A DNA stretch of 40,853 nt from Pelagibacteraceae bacterium AG-325-F15. Its GTDB lineage: Bacteria > Pseudomonadota > Alphaproteobacteria > Pelagibacterales > Pelagibacteraceae. Of the stretch, positions 10,508-21,041 are shown piece by piece; position 1 is the first letter of the stretch, and each line of letters opens with the position of its first letter. The stretch covers positions 1 through 40,853 of the forward strand of contig QBYI01000003.1 in assembly GCA_003282895.1 (NCBI GenBank), written 5' to 3'. Under the pieces are notes generated by a model. It was not told the origin of the DNA and ran no database searches. It saw only the letters and a program-made list of their open reading frames with translations. A program made the translations under genes and the position numbers.

Positions 10508-11053
10508 CTATAAAGGCTGAATAACCATGATCATTTGCTTACCATCAAACTTTGGGTGCAATTCTACCTTGCCAATGTCTTTCATGTCCTCTTTAATCTT
10601 ACCCATTAATTCATTTCCTAGATGCGAGTGTTGAAGCTCTCGACCTTTAAATCTGATTGTAAATTTTACTTTATCTCCTTTTGCTATAAATTTTTTTGCA
10701 TTTTTTACTTTAAATTCATAATCATGAGTTTCAGTTACAGGTCTCATTTTAATTTCTTTCAATAAAACAATTTTTTGTTTCTTCTTTGCAAGATTTGCTT
10801 TTTTTTGAGCGTCATACTTATATTTACCCATATCCATAATCTTACAAACTGGAGGATTAGCGTTAGCAGCTATTTCTATTAAATCTAATCCTTGATTTTT
10901 CGCCATAGAGATAGCGTCATTTGTATTCATTACGCCAAGATTTTCACCATCACTCGCTATAACCTGAACATCTGGAGATGAAATCCTATTGTTTGATCTT
11001 GGTCCACGATCTTTAGTTCTTCTTTGAAAATAATTTTGTTTAAAATCTGCCAC
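10508..11053 (-). CDS. infC: Translation initiation factor IF-3 (GTG start abutting thrS stop)
   Basis: 181 aa; NNRISSPDVQVIASDGENLGVM, ANPPVCKIMDMGKYKY, IKMRPVTETHDYEFKVKNAKKFIAKGDKVKFTIRFKGRE. Junction on - strand reads ...AACTAAGTGGCA. Confidence 0.97.
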   Translation of the reverse strand: MADFKQNYFQRRTKDRGPRSNNRISSPDVQVIASDGENLGVMNTNDAISMAKNQGLDLIEIAANANPPVCKIMDMGKYKYDAQKKANLAKKKQKIVLLKEIKMRPVTETHDYEFKVKNAKKFIAKGDKVKFTIRFKGRELQHSHLGNELMGKIKEDMKDIGKVELHPKFDGKQMIMVIQPL

Positions 11054-12973
11054 TTAGTTTAAAGATGCTTTGTTTAAAGCAGAGAATTTTTTTAAGAATT
11101 GGTCTACGTCCATATTTTCCTGTTTATTAGAGTCTAATCTTCTAATCGTTACTGAATTGGAGTCAACTTCTTTTTTACCACAAATAAGTAAAACTGGTAT
11201 TTTTGCTAAAGAATGATCTCTAATTTTATAGTTTAAATTATTGTTTTTTACATCTACTGCAGAACTGATACCTACTTTTTTTATTTTTTTAGACACTTCA
11301 ACTGCGTAGTCGTTAAATTCTTCTGAAATAGGTATTACCATAGTTTGCAAAGGAGATATCCAAAAAGGAAATTTTCCTGCATAGTTCTCAATTAAAATTC
11401 CTATAAACCTTTCAAGAGAACCAAATAATGCTCTATGCAACATGACAGGAACTTTTTTAGTTCCATCCTTATCCACATAAGCAGCATCTAATCTACCAGG
11501 TAAATTTAAATCAACTTGTAAAGTTCCACACTGCCAATCTCTACCAATTGCATCTCTTAAAACAAATTCTATCTTGGGTCCATAGAATGCGCCTTCACCC
11601 TTATTAATACTATACTCAAGTTTTGAGGCTTTAACTGCTTCAAGTAATGATGCTTCCGCTTTATCCCAAATCTCGTCATCACCTACTCTTACTTCAGGTC
11701 TATCTGCATATTTTAATATTACATTTTCAAAACCAAGGTCTTTATAAATATCTAAAATCAAATTAGTTACCTCTAAGCACTCACTAGTAATTTGATCCTC
11801 TGAACAAAATATATGAGCATCATCTTGTGTAAATGCTCTTACTCTAAGCAAGCCATGTAAAGCACCCGAGGGTTCATAACGATGAACTTTTCCAAATTCA
11901 GCTATTCTTATTGGTAAGTCTCTATAACTTTTTAATCCTTGGTTAAATACTTGAATATGACCTGGGCAATTCATTGGTTTAATTGCAAATACTTTTTCAT
12001 CTGGTGTTTCTGAAGTGTACATATTTTCTCCATATTTTTCCCAATGCCCAGATTTTTCCCATAATTGTCTATCTAATATTTCTGGTGTATTCACCTCTCT
12101 ATAACCAGCAGCATCTTGCCTGCTTCTCATATAATTTATTAATTTTTGAAATAAAGCCCACCCTTTTTCATGCCAAAATACTGAGCCAGGACTTTCTTCT
12201 CTAAAATGAAAAAGATCCATTTCTTTTCCAAGTTTTCTATGATCTCTTTTTTCAGCTTCTTCAATTCTTTTCAAATATTCATCTAATTCTTTTTGGCTTG
12301 CCCAACTAGTTCCATATATTCTTTGTAACATTTCATTTTTAGAATCTCCTCTCCAATATGCGCCCGAAACTTTTGTTAGTTTAAAGGCTTTACCAATTTT
12401 TCCTGATGAAACTAAATGAGGACCTCTGCATAAATCATGCCAAGTTTCACCATGGTGATAAATAGAAAGTTCCTCATTTACTGGAATACTTTCAATTATT
12501 TCAGCTTTATATTTTTCACCAATTTTTTTGAAATGATTAATTGCTTTTTCTCTTTCCCAAACTTCTCTCCTCGTTTTGACATCTTCATCAATAATTTCTG
12601 ACATTCTTTTCTCAATCTTTTCAAGATCATCAGTTGTGAATGGTTCTTTCCTAGCAAAATCATAAAAAAAACCGTTTTCTATAACTGGTCCAATAGTAAC
12701 CTGAGTACCTGGATATAATTCTTGAACAGCCATAGCCATTATATGTGCTGTATCATGCCTTATCACCTCCAATCCTTCTTGATCTTTTGAGGTAAAAATT
12801 TTAACAGAACTATCTTTATCTATTTCAAAATATAAATCTTTAAGCTCACCATCAACACTAATCACAAGAGCTTGTTTTGCTAATGACTTACTTATTTTTT
12901 CAGCCACATCAAAGCCTGTAACTTTGTTTGGAAAAGTTAAATTATTTCCGTCTGGTAATGTAATTATTGGCAT
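11054..12973 (-). CDS. thrS: Threonyl-tRNA synthetase
   Basis: 639 aa; TGS domain, HDTAHIMAMAVQELYPG, MNCPGHIQVFNQGLKSYRDLPIR, SGALHGLLRVRAFTQDDAHIFC. Confidence 0.98.
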   Translation of the reverse strand: MPIITLPDGNNLTFPNKVTGFDVAEKISKSLAKQALVISVDGELKDLYFEIDKDSSVKIFTSKDQEGLEVIRHDTAHIMAMAVQELYPGTQVTIGPVIENGFFYDFARKEPFTTDDLEKIEKRMSEIIDEDVKTRREVWEREKAINHFKKIGEKYKAEIIESIPVNEELSIYHHGETWHDLCRGPHLVSSGKIGKAFKLTKVSGAYWRGDSKNEMLQRIYGTSWASQKELDEYLKRIEEAEKRDHRKLGKEMDLFHFREESPGSVFWHEKGWALFQKLINYMRSRQDAAGYREVNTPEILDRQLWEKSGHWEKYGENMYTSETPDEKVFAIKPMNCPGHIQVFNQGLKSYRDLPIRIAEFGKVHRYEPSGALHGLLRVRAFTQDDAHIFCSEDQITSECLEVTNLILDIYKDLGFENVILKYADRPEVRVGDDEIWDKAEASLLEAVKASKLEYSINKGEGAFYGPKIEFVLRDAIGRDWQCGTLQVDLNLPGRLDAAYVDKDGTKKVPVMLHRALFGSLERFIGILIENYAGKFPFWISPLQTMVIPISEEFNDYAVEVSKKIKKVGISSAVDVKNNNLNYKIRDHSLAKIPVLLICGKKEVDSNSVTIRRLDSNKQENMDVDQFLKKFSALNKASLN

Positions 12974-12977
12974 TTAA

Positions 12978-14132
12978 TCAATTTAAAATTTTTTTATACT
13001 CTGAATAAGTAGAAAAACACATTTTTTCAACATTAAACTTTTTAATAATATTTTTTCTTCCCTCAGCTCCAATCAATTTTAAAGAAGTTTCATCTAAATA
13101 TAGTAATTTTAAAATTTTTTGACTTAGTGATTTTGCATTTCCTGTCTCAAATAAAAAACCAGTCTTTTCATCAATTATAGTCTCATTTGAACCACCAATA
13201 TTGCTTGCTATTATTGGTTTTTCCATAGATTGAGCTTCAACAGCAACTCTACCAAAAGCTTCTGGTTCCGTTGATGCTGATACAATTATATCTGAAATTT
13301 TATAAGCAAGAGCCATATCTTTACAGTGATCAATAAATCTTACTTGATTATTCATTCTAAATTGCTCAGTGAGACTAGTAAGTTTTTTTTTATACAAATC
13401 TCTACCTTGGTCACTTCCAAGAATAACTATATAAAAAGCTTCATATCCAAGTTCTATATTTACTAAATTAATAGCTTCAATAAAAAGTTCTTGACCTTTC
13501 CACGAAGTAAGTCTTCCAGGTAATAAAATTATTTTTTTATCTTTTTCAATTTCCCATAGTTTTAATAATTTTTTTTCATCATTTTCTAACTTTGTAGTTG
13601 GATCAAAATAATCAACATTAATTCCCCTAAAAATTACACGAAGTCTTTTATTTACATCAAAATATTTTGAATAATTTTCTTTTATATGTGAGAAAATAAA
13701 GTTAGATCCAGCAATTATTAAGTCAGATCTTACCATTACTGAATTATAAAATTTTTTTAATTTACTTTCAAAATTATATGTTCCATGAAAAGTCGTGACA
13801 AATTTTCTACCAGTTAAAATTGTTGCTAAATAACAAGACCATGCTGGTGCTCTACTTCTAGCATGTACGATTGAAATATTATTATATAAGATTATCCAGA
13901 TTAAGGCTAAAGAGTTAAATAGTATTAATAATGGATTTTTACTATTAACTGGCAATTTAATGACTTTGACTTTTTTTTTATTAATAAATTTTAAAAGCTC
14001 ACCCCCACTAGTAACAATAAAAGACTCACAATTATTTTCAGGTAAATAATGAGCTATGTCATAACATCCAGTTTCAGCTCCACCATAACCTAATTTTGGT
14101 ATTACTTGTAAAACTTTTAAATTCAATGACAT
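12978..14132 (-). CDS. Glycosyltransferase, GT4-like (group 1)
   Basis: 384 aa; LQVIPKLGYGGAETGCYDIAHYL, LLPGRLTSWKGQELFIEAI, VSASTEPEAFGRVAVEAQSMEKPIIASNIGGSNETI. Confidence 0.92.
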   Translation of the reverse strand: MSLNLKVLQVIPKLGYGGAETGCYDIAHYLPENNCESFIVTSGGELLKFINKKKVKVIKLPVNSKNPLLILFNSLALIWIILYNNISIVHARSRAPAWSCYLATILTGRKFVTTFHGTYNFESKLKKFYNSVMVRSDLIIAGSNFIFSHIKENYSKYFDVNKRLRVIFRGINVDYFDPTTKLENDEKKLLKLWEIEKDKKIILLPGRLTSWKGQELFIEAINLVNIELGYEAFYIVILGSDQGRDLYKKKLTSLTEQFRMNNQVRFIDHCKDMALAYKISDIIVSASTEPEAFGRVAVEAQSMEKPIIASNIGGSNETIIDEKTGFLFETGNAKSLSQKILKLLYLDETSLKLIGAEGRKNIIKKFNVEKMCFSTYSEYKKILN

Positions 14133-14173
14133 TAAAATTATTATATATTAATACTGAAAACATATAAATAATA

Positions 14174-14917
14174 ATGACTAATTTTAAATATTACAAAATC
14201 TCAAAAACAAAAAAAATTAGATATTTATGTAATTATTATGAGAAAAATCTCTATATAGTTTTTCTTCACGGTTTTATGTCTGATCTAGAAGGAGAAAAAC
14301 CAAAAGTATTTCTAAAATATGCAAAAAAAAATAAACTTGGTTTTCTAGCCATTGAATATTCAGGACATGGAAAATCTTCAGGGGAATTTACTAAAGGAAA
14401 TATTAGTAAATGGACCGCAGATACAAAAACTATAATCAAAAATACTATAAAAAAAAATAATTTTATCTTAATAGGATCTAGTATGGGATCATGGATTTCA
14501 CTTAATCAATTCAAATTTTTTCAAAAACAAATTAAAGGTTTTTTAGGCATTGGTTCGGCGCCTGAATTTTTAGATCGAATAATGTGGAAAAAATTTACAA
14601 AAAAAATGAAAATGGAAACCAAAAATAAAGGGGTTTATAATTTAAAACATGGTGGTTATGAATATCCAATAACTTATCAATTAATTAAAGATGGTAGAAA
14701 AAATAAAATCTTAAATAAAAAGATTAATCTTGAAATTCCTGTAACGATGATACACGGTAGTAATGATACTACTGTACCTATTTCCTTATCTAGAAAAGTG
14801 CTAAAGTTATTTAATAATGCTGAAAAAAAATTATTAATAATTAAAAATGGAGATCACAGTCTATTCAGTAAAAAACATCAAAAGAAAATAGTTAGAGAGC
14901 TTGATTTTTTCTTCTAA
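14174..14917 (+). CDS. Alpha/beta hydrolase
   Basis: 247 aa; FLHGFMSDLEG, AIEYSGHGKSSGEFTKGNISKW, nucleophile elbow GSSMGSW, GSNDTTVP and GDHSLF. Confidence 0.88.
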   Translation: MTNFKYYKISKTKKIRYLCNYYEKNLYIVFLHGFMSDLEGEKPKVFLKYAKKNKLGFLAIEYSGHGKSSGEFTKGNISKWTADTKTIIKNTIKKNNFILIGSSMGSWISLNQFKFFQKQIKGFLGIGSAPEFLDRIMWKKFTKKMKMETKNKGVYNLKHGGYEYPITYQLIKDGRKNKILNKKINLEIPVTMIHGSNDTTVPISLSRKVLKLFNNAEKKLLIIKNGDHSLFSKKHQKKIVRELDFFF

Positions 14918-17900
14918 CTAACTTCTTTGATATTTGACTTTAAGCTAATCGGATTACTTAATTTATCTAACATTTCTTTAGGGCAAACTTGAACAAAGTT
15001 ATTTAATTCTTCATCAAAATTTTCAATAATTTGTTTTGATAAATCAGATCCTGTTTCGTTCACGTGCTCTATTACTAAACTTTTTAAAAAATTTTTCCAA
15101 TAATCAGTTTCTAAGTTTTGCCAAACAACTGATTCTGGATTAACCTTTTTTTCAAATTCTTTATTTTTATCATAAATAAATGCCATTCCACCTGTCATAC
15201 CGGCTGCAAAATTATCTCCGACTTCTCCTAAAATTACAACTGTTCCTCCAGTCATATATTCACAACCATTAGAATCACATCCCTCTACCACGGCAGTAGC
15301 TCCTGAATTTCTCACAGCAAATCTATCTCCTGCTTGACCTGCTGCAAAAAGTTTACCTGATGTTGCTCCATAAAGAACTGTATTCCCTATTATTGTATTT
15401 TCATTTGATACTAAATTACTTTCATCTGAAAGTTTTATTGATATGGTTGCGCCCGACAGACCTTTGCCAACATAATCGTTTGCATCACCTTTAAGTGTAA
15501 GTTTTAGACCTTTTGAAGTAAAAGCACCAAAAGATTGACCTGCTGAACCTTTAAATTTTAACTCTAAAAAATTTTCTTCTAATTTTTCATATCCATACTT
15601 AATATATAAATGATGTGAAATCCTCGTACCAACAGCTCTATTAGTATTTTTAATTAGAAATTCTTTTTGTATTTTTTCTGAATTATCTAGTGATTTTTCG
15701 ATCTCTGGCCAAATTTCTTGGTCAAGTGTATCTGGTACTTTGTTAATGGAAGAGTTCTCACAATATCTTTTATTATTACCCGGATCTGCTTGAACAAAAA
15801 GTGGGTTTAAATCTAAATCATCTAAATTTGGAGATGCTTTATTAACTTGCATTAATAAATCTGTCCTTCCAATAATTTCATTTAGAGATTTAAAGCCAAG
15901 TTCAGCTAAAATTTCTCTTACTTCCGATGCAATAAAAGTAAATAGATTAACAATTTTATCTGGTGTTCCTGTAAACTTTTCTCTTAACTTGTCATCTTGT
16001 GTACAAACTCCTACTGGACAAGTGTTTGAATGACATTGTCTTACCATTATACATCCCATAGCAACTAAAGCAGTTGTTGCTACCCCATATTCTTCTGCAC
16101 CCATCATTGCAGCAATAACAACGTCTCTTCCTGTTTTAATTCCTCCGTCTGTTCTTAAAGTAACTTTGTGTCTAAGATTATTTAAAGTTAGTACTTGATT
16201 AGCCTCAGTAAGACCCATTTCCCATGGAATACCAACATATTTTACGCTAGTTTGTGGAGTTGCTCCAGTTCCACCATTGTGACCTGAAATTAATATTATA
16301 TCTGCCTCAGCTTTTGCTACTCCTGCCGCAATAGTTCCAACACCTGAAGACGCAACTAACTTAACACCTATTCGAGCCTTAGGGTTTATTTGCTTAAGGT
16401 CATAAATTAATTGGGCTAAATCTTCTATTGAATAAATATCGTGATGAGGTGGTGGAGAAATAAGAGTAACTCCTGGTGTAGAGTGTCTTAATTTTGCAAT
16501 TTCTTCAGTTACTTTAAACCCAGGTAGTTGACCGCCTTCACCAGGCTTAGCACCTTGTGCAATTTTTATTTCAATTTCGTTACAATTATTTAAATAATTT
16601 ATAGTTACACCAAATCTTGCAGAAGCAATTTGTTTAACTCTTGAATTAGCGCTATCTCCACCATCTAAAACTTTAAATCTTTTTTCATCTTCCCCACCTT
16701 CACCACTGCATGAAGCTCCCTTAATTCTGTTCATTCCAATTGCTAATGTTTCATGAGCTTCTTTTGACAGCGCACCATGAGACATACTTCCACTACCAAA
16801 TCTTTTAAGAATTTTCTCAATTGGCTCTACTTCAGAAAGGTCAATCGAAGGTCCTAATTTTTTCTTTCTAAAATTAATTAAATCTCTCAAATTAATAGGT
16901 GGTAAATTATAAATACCCTCAGCATATCTTTTATAAGCTTCATAAGAATTTGATCCGACAGCACTTTGTAATAAATGTATTAATTTCCCTTGGTATTGAT
17001 GAGTTTCTCCATTTTTCCTGTATCTATAAATTCCTCCAATTGGCAATACAGTTTCTGTACTATCAAATGCTTCTTTGTGTATTTCTCGAATTTTTTTTTC
17101 AATTCCTGTTAAACCTATCCCAGAAATTTTAGAGGTAATTCCTGGAAAATAATCATCAACTACTGTTCTGCTTAAACCTACAGTTTCAAAGTTACACCCT
17201 CCTCTATATGAACTTAATACTGATATGCCCATTTTTGACATTATTTTAAGAAGGCCAGCATTAACTGAATTAATATACCTTTTAACACAGTCATCAAAAC
17301 TGAATTGACCAAATAATTTCTTACTGTGTCTTTGATACAAGCTATCAAAAGCCAAATATGGATTAACTGTAGTTGCACCAACACCTAATAACGTTGCAAA
17401 TGAATGTGTGTCCATTGCCTCACCAGATTGAACATTTATTGAAACATAGCCTCTAAGTTTTTTGGTGATTAAATAAGTATTAATTGCCCCAACACTTAAA
17501 AGCATTGGGATGGGTAAATTCTCATTAGATAAATTTTTATCACTAAGTATTAATTGCGTTACACCTTGTCTAACAGCTATTTCTGACTCTTTTTGGATTC
17601 TCTCTAGAGCAACTGATAAATTCTCTTCTTTAGAAAAAGTACAATCTAAGATTTTTGAATTTTTTCCAAAAAAATTTATAAATTTATTAAATTGTGAATT
17701 AGATAAGATAGGACTATTTAAAACATATATATTCTCTTTTGTAAGAGTATCAAAATCTAAGATATTTCCTAAATTTCCAAATCTTGTTTTCAAACTCATG
17801 ACTTTATTCTCTCTGAGAGAATCGATTGGTGGGTTAGTTACTTGGCTAAAATTTTGTCTAAAGAAATGATATAAAGGTCTGTATTTGTCAGACAACACAG

Positions 17901-19419
17901 CAAGAGGAGTATCATCACCCATTGAACCTATGGCTTCTTTTGCATCTTCAGCCATAGGATGCAATATCAATTCAAGATCCTCTAAACTAATTCCAAATGT
18001 ATATTGTCTTCTTCTAAGATCTTCGCCCTCAAAGTTATTCTTCTCATTAGCAATTGGTAATTTTTCATCTAAATCTAAAATTTGAGAATTAAAATGTTTG
18101 AACTCTTTAGCTAAATAATCTTTGATATCATCATTGAAAAAAACTTTTCCTTTTTCAATCCTAACCCCTATAATTTCACCAGGTCCCAATCTTCCTTTAG
18201 TTAATATCTTTTTTTCATTTAGCTCAATCATTCCTGTCTCAGATCCAGCAAAAAGTAATTTGTCTTTTGTTATTGCATATCTAAGAGGTCTTAATCCATT
18301 TCTGTCGTTAGCTGCTATAATCCATTCATTATCTGTGGCAGCGATAGCAGCAGGTCCATCCCATGGTTCCATTGTACTATTTAAAAAATTAAATAATTGT
18401 TGGTGACTTTTAGGTAGAGTTTTATTTTTTTTTGACCATGCATCTGGCACTAACATTAGCTTAGCTAATGGAGCTGGTTGTCCAGATTTATTTAATAGTT
18501 CAAAGACATTATCAAGTGCAGCTGAGTCTGAAACACCTTTTTGTATAACTGGTTTTAAATTTTCTACGTTATCAAAAAGAGGACTGCTCATTTCTTGTTC
18601 ATGAACCTTCATCCAATTTTTATTGCCTTTGTAAGTATTTATTTCACCATTATGAGCTATGGCTCTAAACGGTTGTGCTAAACTCCAACTTGGTGCTGTG
18701 TTAGTAGAAAACCTTTGATGAAATATTGCATATCTTGAAACAAATCTTTCGTCTTTTAAGTCTAGATAAAAATCTGAGATTGCTTCAGCTAAATATAGTC
18801 CTTTATAAATAATTGACTTAGAGCTTATAGAACAAACATAAAAATTATTTAAAGATAATTGGAAAGCTTTATTTTCAATTCGCTTTCTAGTTTCATAAAT
18901 TTTTCTTTCTAATTTTTTATCAAGTAAATTATTATCATTTGATTTAAAAAGAACTTGTATAATTTCTGGCATAGTCTGCAAAGCTTTATCGCCCAAAACT
19001 TTTGGATTAACTGGTACTTGTCTCCAACCATAAATACTAAAATTGTTTTTAGTTAACTCACTTTCAACAATTGTTTTACAGCTTTCTTGAGCTGCGTAAT
19101 CATTTCTTGGTAGAAAAATCATTCCAACACAAATCTCAGCATTGTCATAATCATGTCCGGTAACCTCAATTTTTTCTATGAAAAAATCTTTTGGAATTTC
19201 AACATGTATTCCAGCACCATCACCAGTTTTTCCATCTGCATCTACTGCTCCTCTATGCCAGACAGCCTTAAGAGCCTCTATGCCATATTCAACTATTTGC
19301 CTTGATTTTTTTCCTTCAGTCGAAGCTATAACACCCACTCCACAAGCATCATGCTCCATTTCTGTTGAATAAACATGATTGTTTTCGAGTAATTTTAAGT
19401 TTTTTTTATAATTTTCCAT
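14914..19419 (-). CDS. gltB: Glutamate synthase, large subunit
   Basis: 1501 aa; EHDACGVGVIAS (class II glutaminase Cys after a 25-aa propeptide), RRQYTFGISLEDLE, GHNGGTGATPQTSVK, GGIKTGRDV, CHSNTCPVGVCTQD, C-terminal GXXGXXXG beta-helix domain. Confidence 0.98.
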   Translation of the reverse strand: MENYKKNLKLLENNHVYSTEMEHDACGVGVIASTEGKKSRQIVEYGIEALKAVWHRGAVDADGKTGDGAGIHVEIPKDFFIEKIEVTGHDYDNAEICVGMIFLPRNDYAAQESCKTIVESELTKNNFSIYGWRQVPVNPKVLGDKALQTMPEIIQVLFKSNDNNLLDKKLERKIYETRKRIENKAFQLSLNNFYVCSISSKSIIYKGLYLAEAISDFYLDLKDERFVSRYAIFHQRFSTNTAPSWSLAQPFRAIAHNGEINTYKGNKNWMKVHEQEMSSPLFDNVENLKPVIQKGVSDSAALDNVFELLNKSGQPAPLAKLMLVPDAWSKKNKTLPKSHQQLFNFLNSTMEPWDGPAAIAATDNEWIIAANDRNGLRPLRYAITKDKLLFAGSETGMIELNEKKILTKGRLGPGEIIGVRIEKGKVFFNDDIKDYLAKEFKHFNSQILDLDEKLPIANEKNNFEGEDLRRRQYTFGISLEDLELILHPMAEDAKEAIGSMGDDTPLAVLSDKYRPLYHFFRQNFSQVTNPPIDSLRENKVMSLKTRFGNLGNILDFDTLTKENIYVLNSPILSNSQFNKFINFFGKNSKILDCTFSKEENLSVALERIQKESEIAVRQGVTQLILSDKNLSNENLPIPMLLSVGAINTYLITKKLRGYVSINVQSGEAMDTHSFATLLGVGATTVNPYLAFDSLYQRHSKKLFGQFSFDDCVKRYINSVNAGLLKIMSKMGISVLSSYRGGCNFETVGLSRTVVDDYFPGITSKISGIGLTGIEKKIREIHKEAFDSTETVLPIGGIYRYRKNGETHQYQGKLIHLLQSAVGSNSYEAYKRYAEGIYNLPPINLRDLINFRKKKLGPSIDLSEVEPIEKILKRFGSGSMSHGALSKEAHETLAIGMNRIKGASCSGEGGEDEKRFKVLDGGDSANSRVKQIASARFGVTINYLNNCNEIEIKIAQGAKPGEGGQLPGFKVTEEIAKLRHSTPGVTLISPPPHHDIYSIEDLAQLIYDLKQINPKARIGVKLVASSGVGTIAAGVAKAEADIILISGHNGGTGATPQTSVKYVGIPWEMGLTEANQVLTLNNLRHKVTLRTDGGIKTGRDVVIAAMMGAEEYGVATTALVAMGCIMVRQCHSNTCPVGVCTQDDKLREKFTGTPDKIVNLFTFIASEVREILAELGFKSLNEIIGRTDLLMQVNKASPNLDDLDLNPLFVQADPGNNKRYCENSSINKVPDTLDQEIWPEIEKSLDNSEKIQKEFLIKNTNRAVGTRISHHLYIKYGYEKLEENFLELKFKGSAGQSFGAFTSKGLKLTLKGDANDYVGKGLSGATISIKLSDESNLVSNENTIIGNTVLYGATSGKLFAAGQAGDRFAVRNSGATAVVEGCDSNGCEYMTGGTVVILGEVGDNFAAGMTGGMAFIYDKNKEFEKKVNPESVVWQNLETDYWKNFLKSLVIEHVNETGSDLSKQIIENFDEELNNFVQVCPKEMLDKLSNPISLKSNIKEVS

Positions 19420-20858
19420 TAAGCAACTTTTGAAGTTTTAATTTCATTATTTTCTAAATGAGTTTTTATTGCTGAAGCTGCATCTCTCCCATCTTTAATT
19501 GCCCAAACAACTAGTGATGCACCTCTCACAATATCACCTGCTGCAAATACACCTTTTAAATTTGTCTCCATTGTATCAAAATCTGCTTTTATTGTTCCCC
19601 ATTTGGTAACTTGTAATTCATTAGCATCAAATAATTTTGGAAGATCTTCGGGATCAAAACCCAAAGCTTTAATTACCATATCAGCTTTAATTTCATAATC
19701 TGCACCATCTTGAACTTCTGGTCGTCTTCTTCCACTTTCATCGGGTTCACCTAATTTAATTTGATCAACTAATAATTTTTCAACCTTATTTGTTCCTCTA
19801 AATTCTTTTGGACTTGATAACCAAACAAATTCAACCCCTTCTTCTTCAGCATTTGCAACTTCTCTAGCAGATCCAGGCATATTTTCTTTATCTCTTCTAT
19901 ATAAACATTTAACTGATTTTGCTTTTTGTCTGATTGAAGTTCTTACACAGTCCATAGCTGTATCGCCACCTCCGATAACAACTACATCCTTACCTTCAGC
20001 ATTTAAAATACCTTTATCAAACATTTCTACTTCATCACCCAAACCTTTTTTATTTGATGCGGTTAAAAAATCCATTGCTGGAAAAATATTATTAAGGTCA
20101 TTTCCTGGAAGCTCAACTTCTCTTGCTTTGTAAACACCTGTTGCTATTAATATAGCATCATGTTTTTTTCTTAATTGTTCTAAAGTAGCATCTTTTCCAA
20201 CTTCGAAATTTTGAACAAATTCTATTCCACCATCTTTTAAAAGCTTAGTTCTTCTTTCGACAACTTCTTTTTCTAATTTAAAATTAGGAATTCCATAAAT
20301 TAATAAACCCCCAGCTCTATCGTATCGGTCATAAATTGTAATTTTATAACCATTTTTTCTTAATTGCTCTGCTGCCGCTAATCCAGCTGGCCCAGCACCT
20401 ATTATTCCAACACTTTGATTTTTTTCATTTAAAACATTTATGGGTTTTACCCATCCTTTTTCCCAAGCATTATCGGTGATATACTTCTCCATTGAACCTA
20501 TGGTTACAGTTCCATGACCTGATTGTTCTATTACACAATTACCTTCACATAATCTGTCTTGTGGGCAAATTCTTCCACAAACTTCAGGCATATTATTTGT
20601 GCTTTGAGATAGTTCATATGCCTCCTTAAGCCTTCCCTCAGCCGTCAATTTTAGCCAATCAGGAATATTATTGCTTAAAGGACAATGAACTTGGCAAAAA
20701 GGAACTCCACACTGAGAGCATCTACTAGATTGCTCTTTTGCTTTCTCGGTAATAAATTCATCATATATTTCATTAAAATCGTTTTTACGCTTATCCACTC
20801 CTCTTTTAGGTGGAGTTTGTTGACCTATTTTTACAAATTGAAGCATTTTGTCAGACAT
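19419..20858 (-). CDS. gltD: Glutamate synthase, small subunit
   Basis: 479 aa; CSQCGVPFCQVHCPLSNNIPDWL, CGRICPQDRLCEGNCV, VGIIGAGPAGLAAAEQLRKNGY, GGGDTAMDCVRTSIRQ; stop/start overlap with gltB (TAATG). Confidence 0.97.
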   Translation of the reverse strand: MSDKMLQFVKIGQQTPPKRGVDKRKNDFNEIYDEFITEKAKEQSSRCSQCGVPFCQVHCPLSNNIPDWLKLTAEGRLKEAYELSQSTNNMPEVCGRICPQDRLCEGNCVIEQSGHGTVTIGSMEKYITDNAWEKGWVKPINVLNEKNQSVGIIGAGPAGLAAAEQLRKNGYKITIYDRYDRAGGLLIYGIPNFKLEKEVVERRTKLLKDGGIEFVQNFEVGKDATLEQLRKKHDAILIATGVYKAREVELPGNDLNNIFPAMDFLTASNKKGLGDEVEMFDKGILNAEGKDVVVIGGGDTAMDCVRTSIRQKAKSVKCLYRRDKENMPGSAREVANAEEEGVEFVWLSSPKEFRGTNKVEKLLVDQIKLGEPDESGRRRPEVQDGADYEIKADMVIKALGFDPEDLPKLFDANELQVTKWGTIKADFDTMETNLKGVFAAGDIVRGASLVVWAIKDGRDAASAIKTHLENNEIKTSKVA

Positions 20859-20916
20859 AATTTTTAAAAATTTTATGCAAATTATATATTGTTTTTATTA
20901 AATAAAGTAAAAAATA

Positions 20917-20933
20917 GGTCATATATTATGACC
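20917..20933. promoter_or_regulatory. Palindrome in the divergent gltD/uppP intergenic region (candidate operator)
   Basis: GGTCATA-TAT-TATGACC, perfect 7-bp arms. Confidence 0.4.
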
Positions 20934-21041
20934 TTTAAAAACAATAATAGGCTTAAAAAAGTAGGATTTTTAACAAACGCATACCTAATATGCTGAAATC
21001 GAATTGTTTTAAATGAATATTTTTTAAGTTACCAAGTCTAA

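Noticed and set aside
10455-10530. GCCT-TTAT-AGGC stem near the infC stop as an L20 autoregulatory site
   Set aside because: Only 4 bp and overlapping the coding end; too weak to claim an L20 mimic from sequence alone.
14914-19419. Several + strand ORFs of 60-119 aa inside gltB (e.g. 16899-17132, 17510-17869, 17885-18085, 18122-18406)
   Set aside because: Antisense shadow ORFs of a clearly coding gene in an AT-rich genome; no recognisable protein features.
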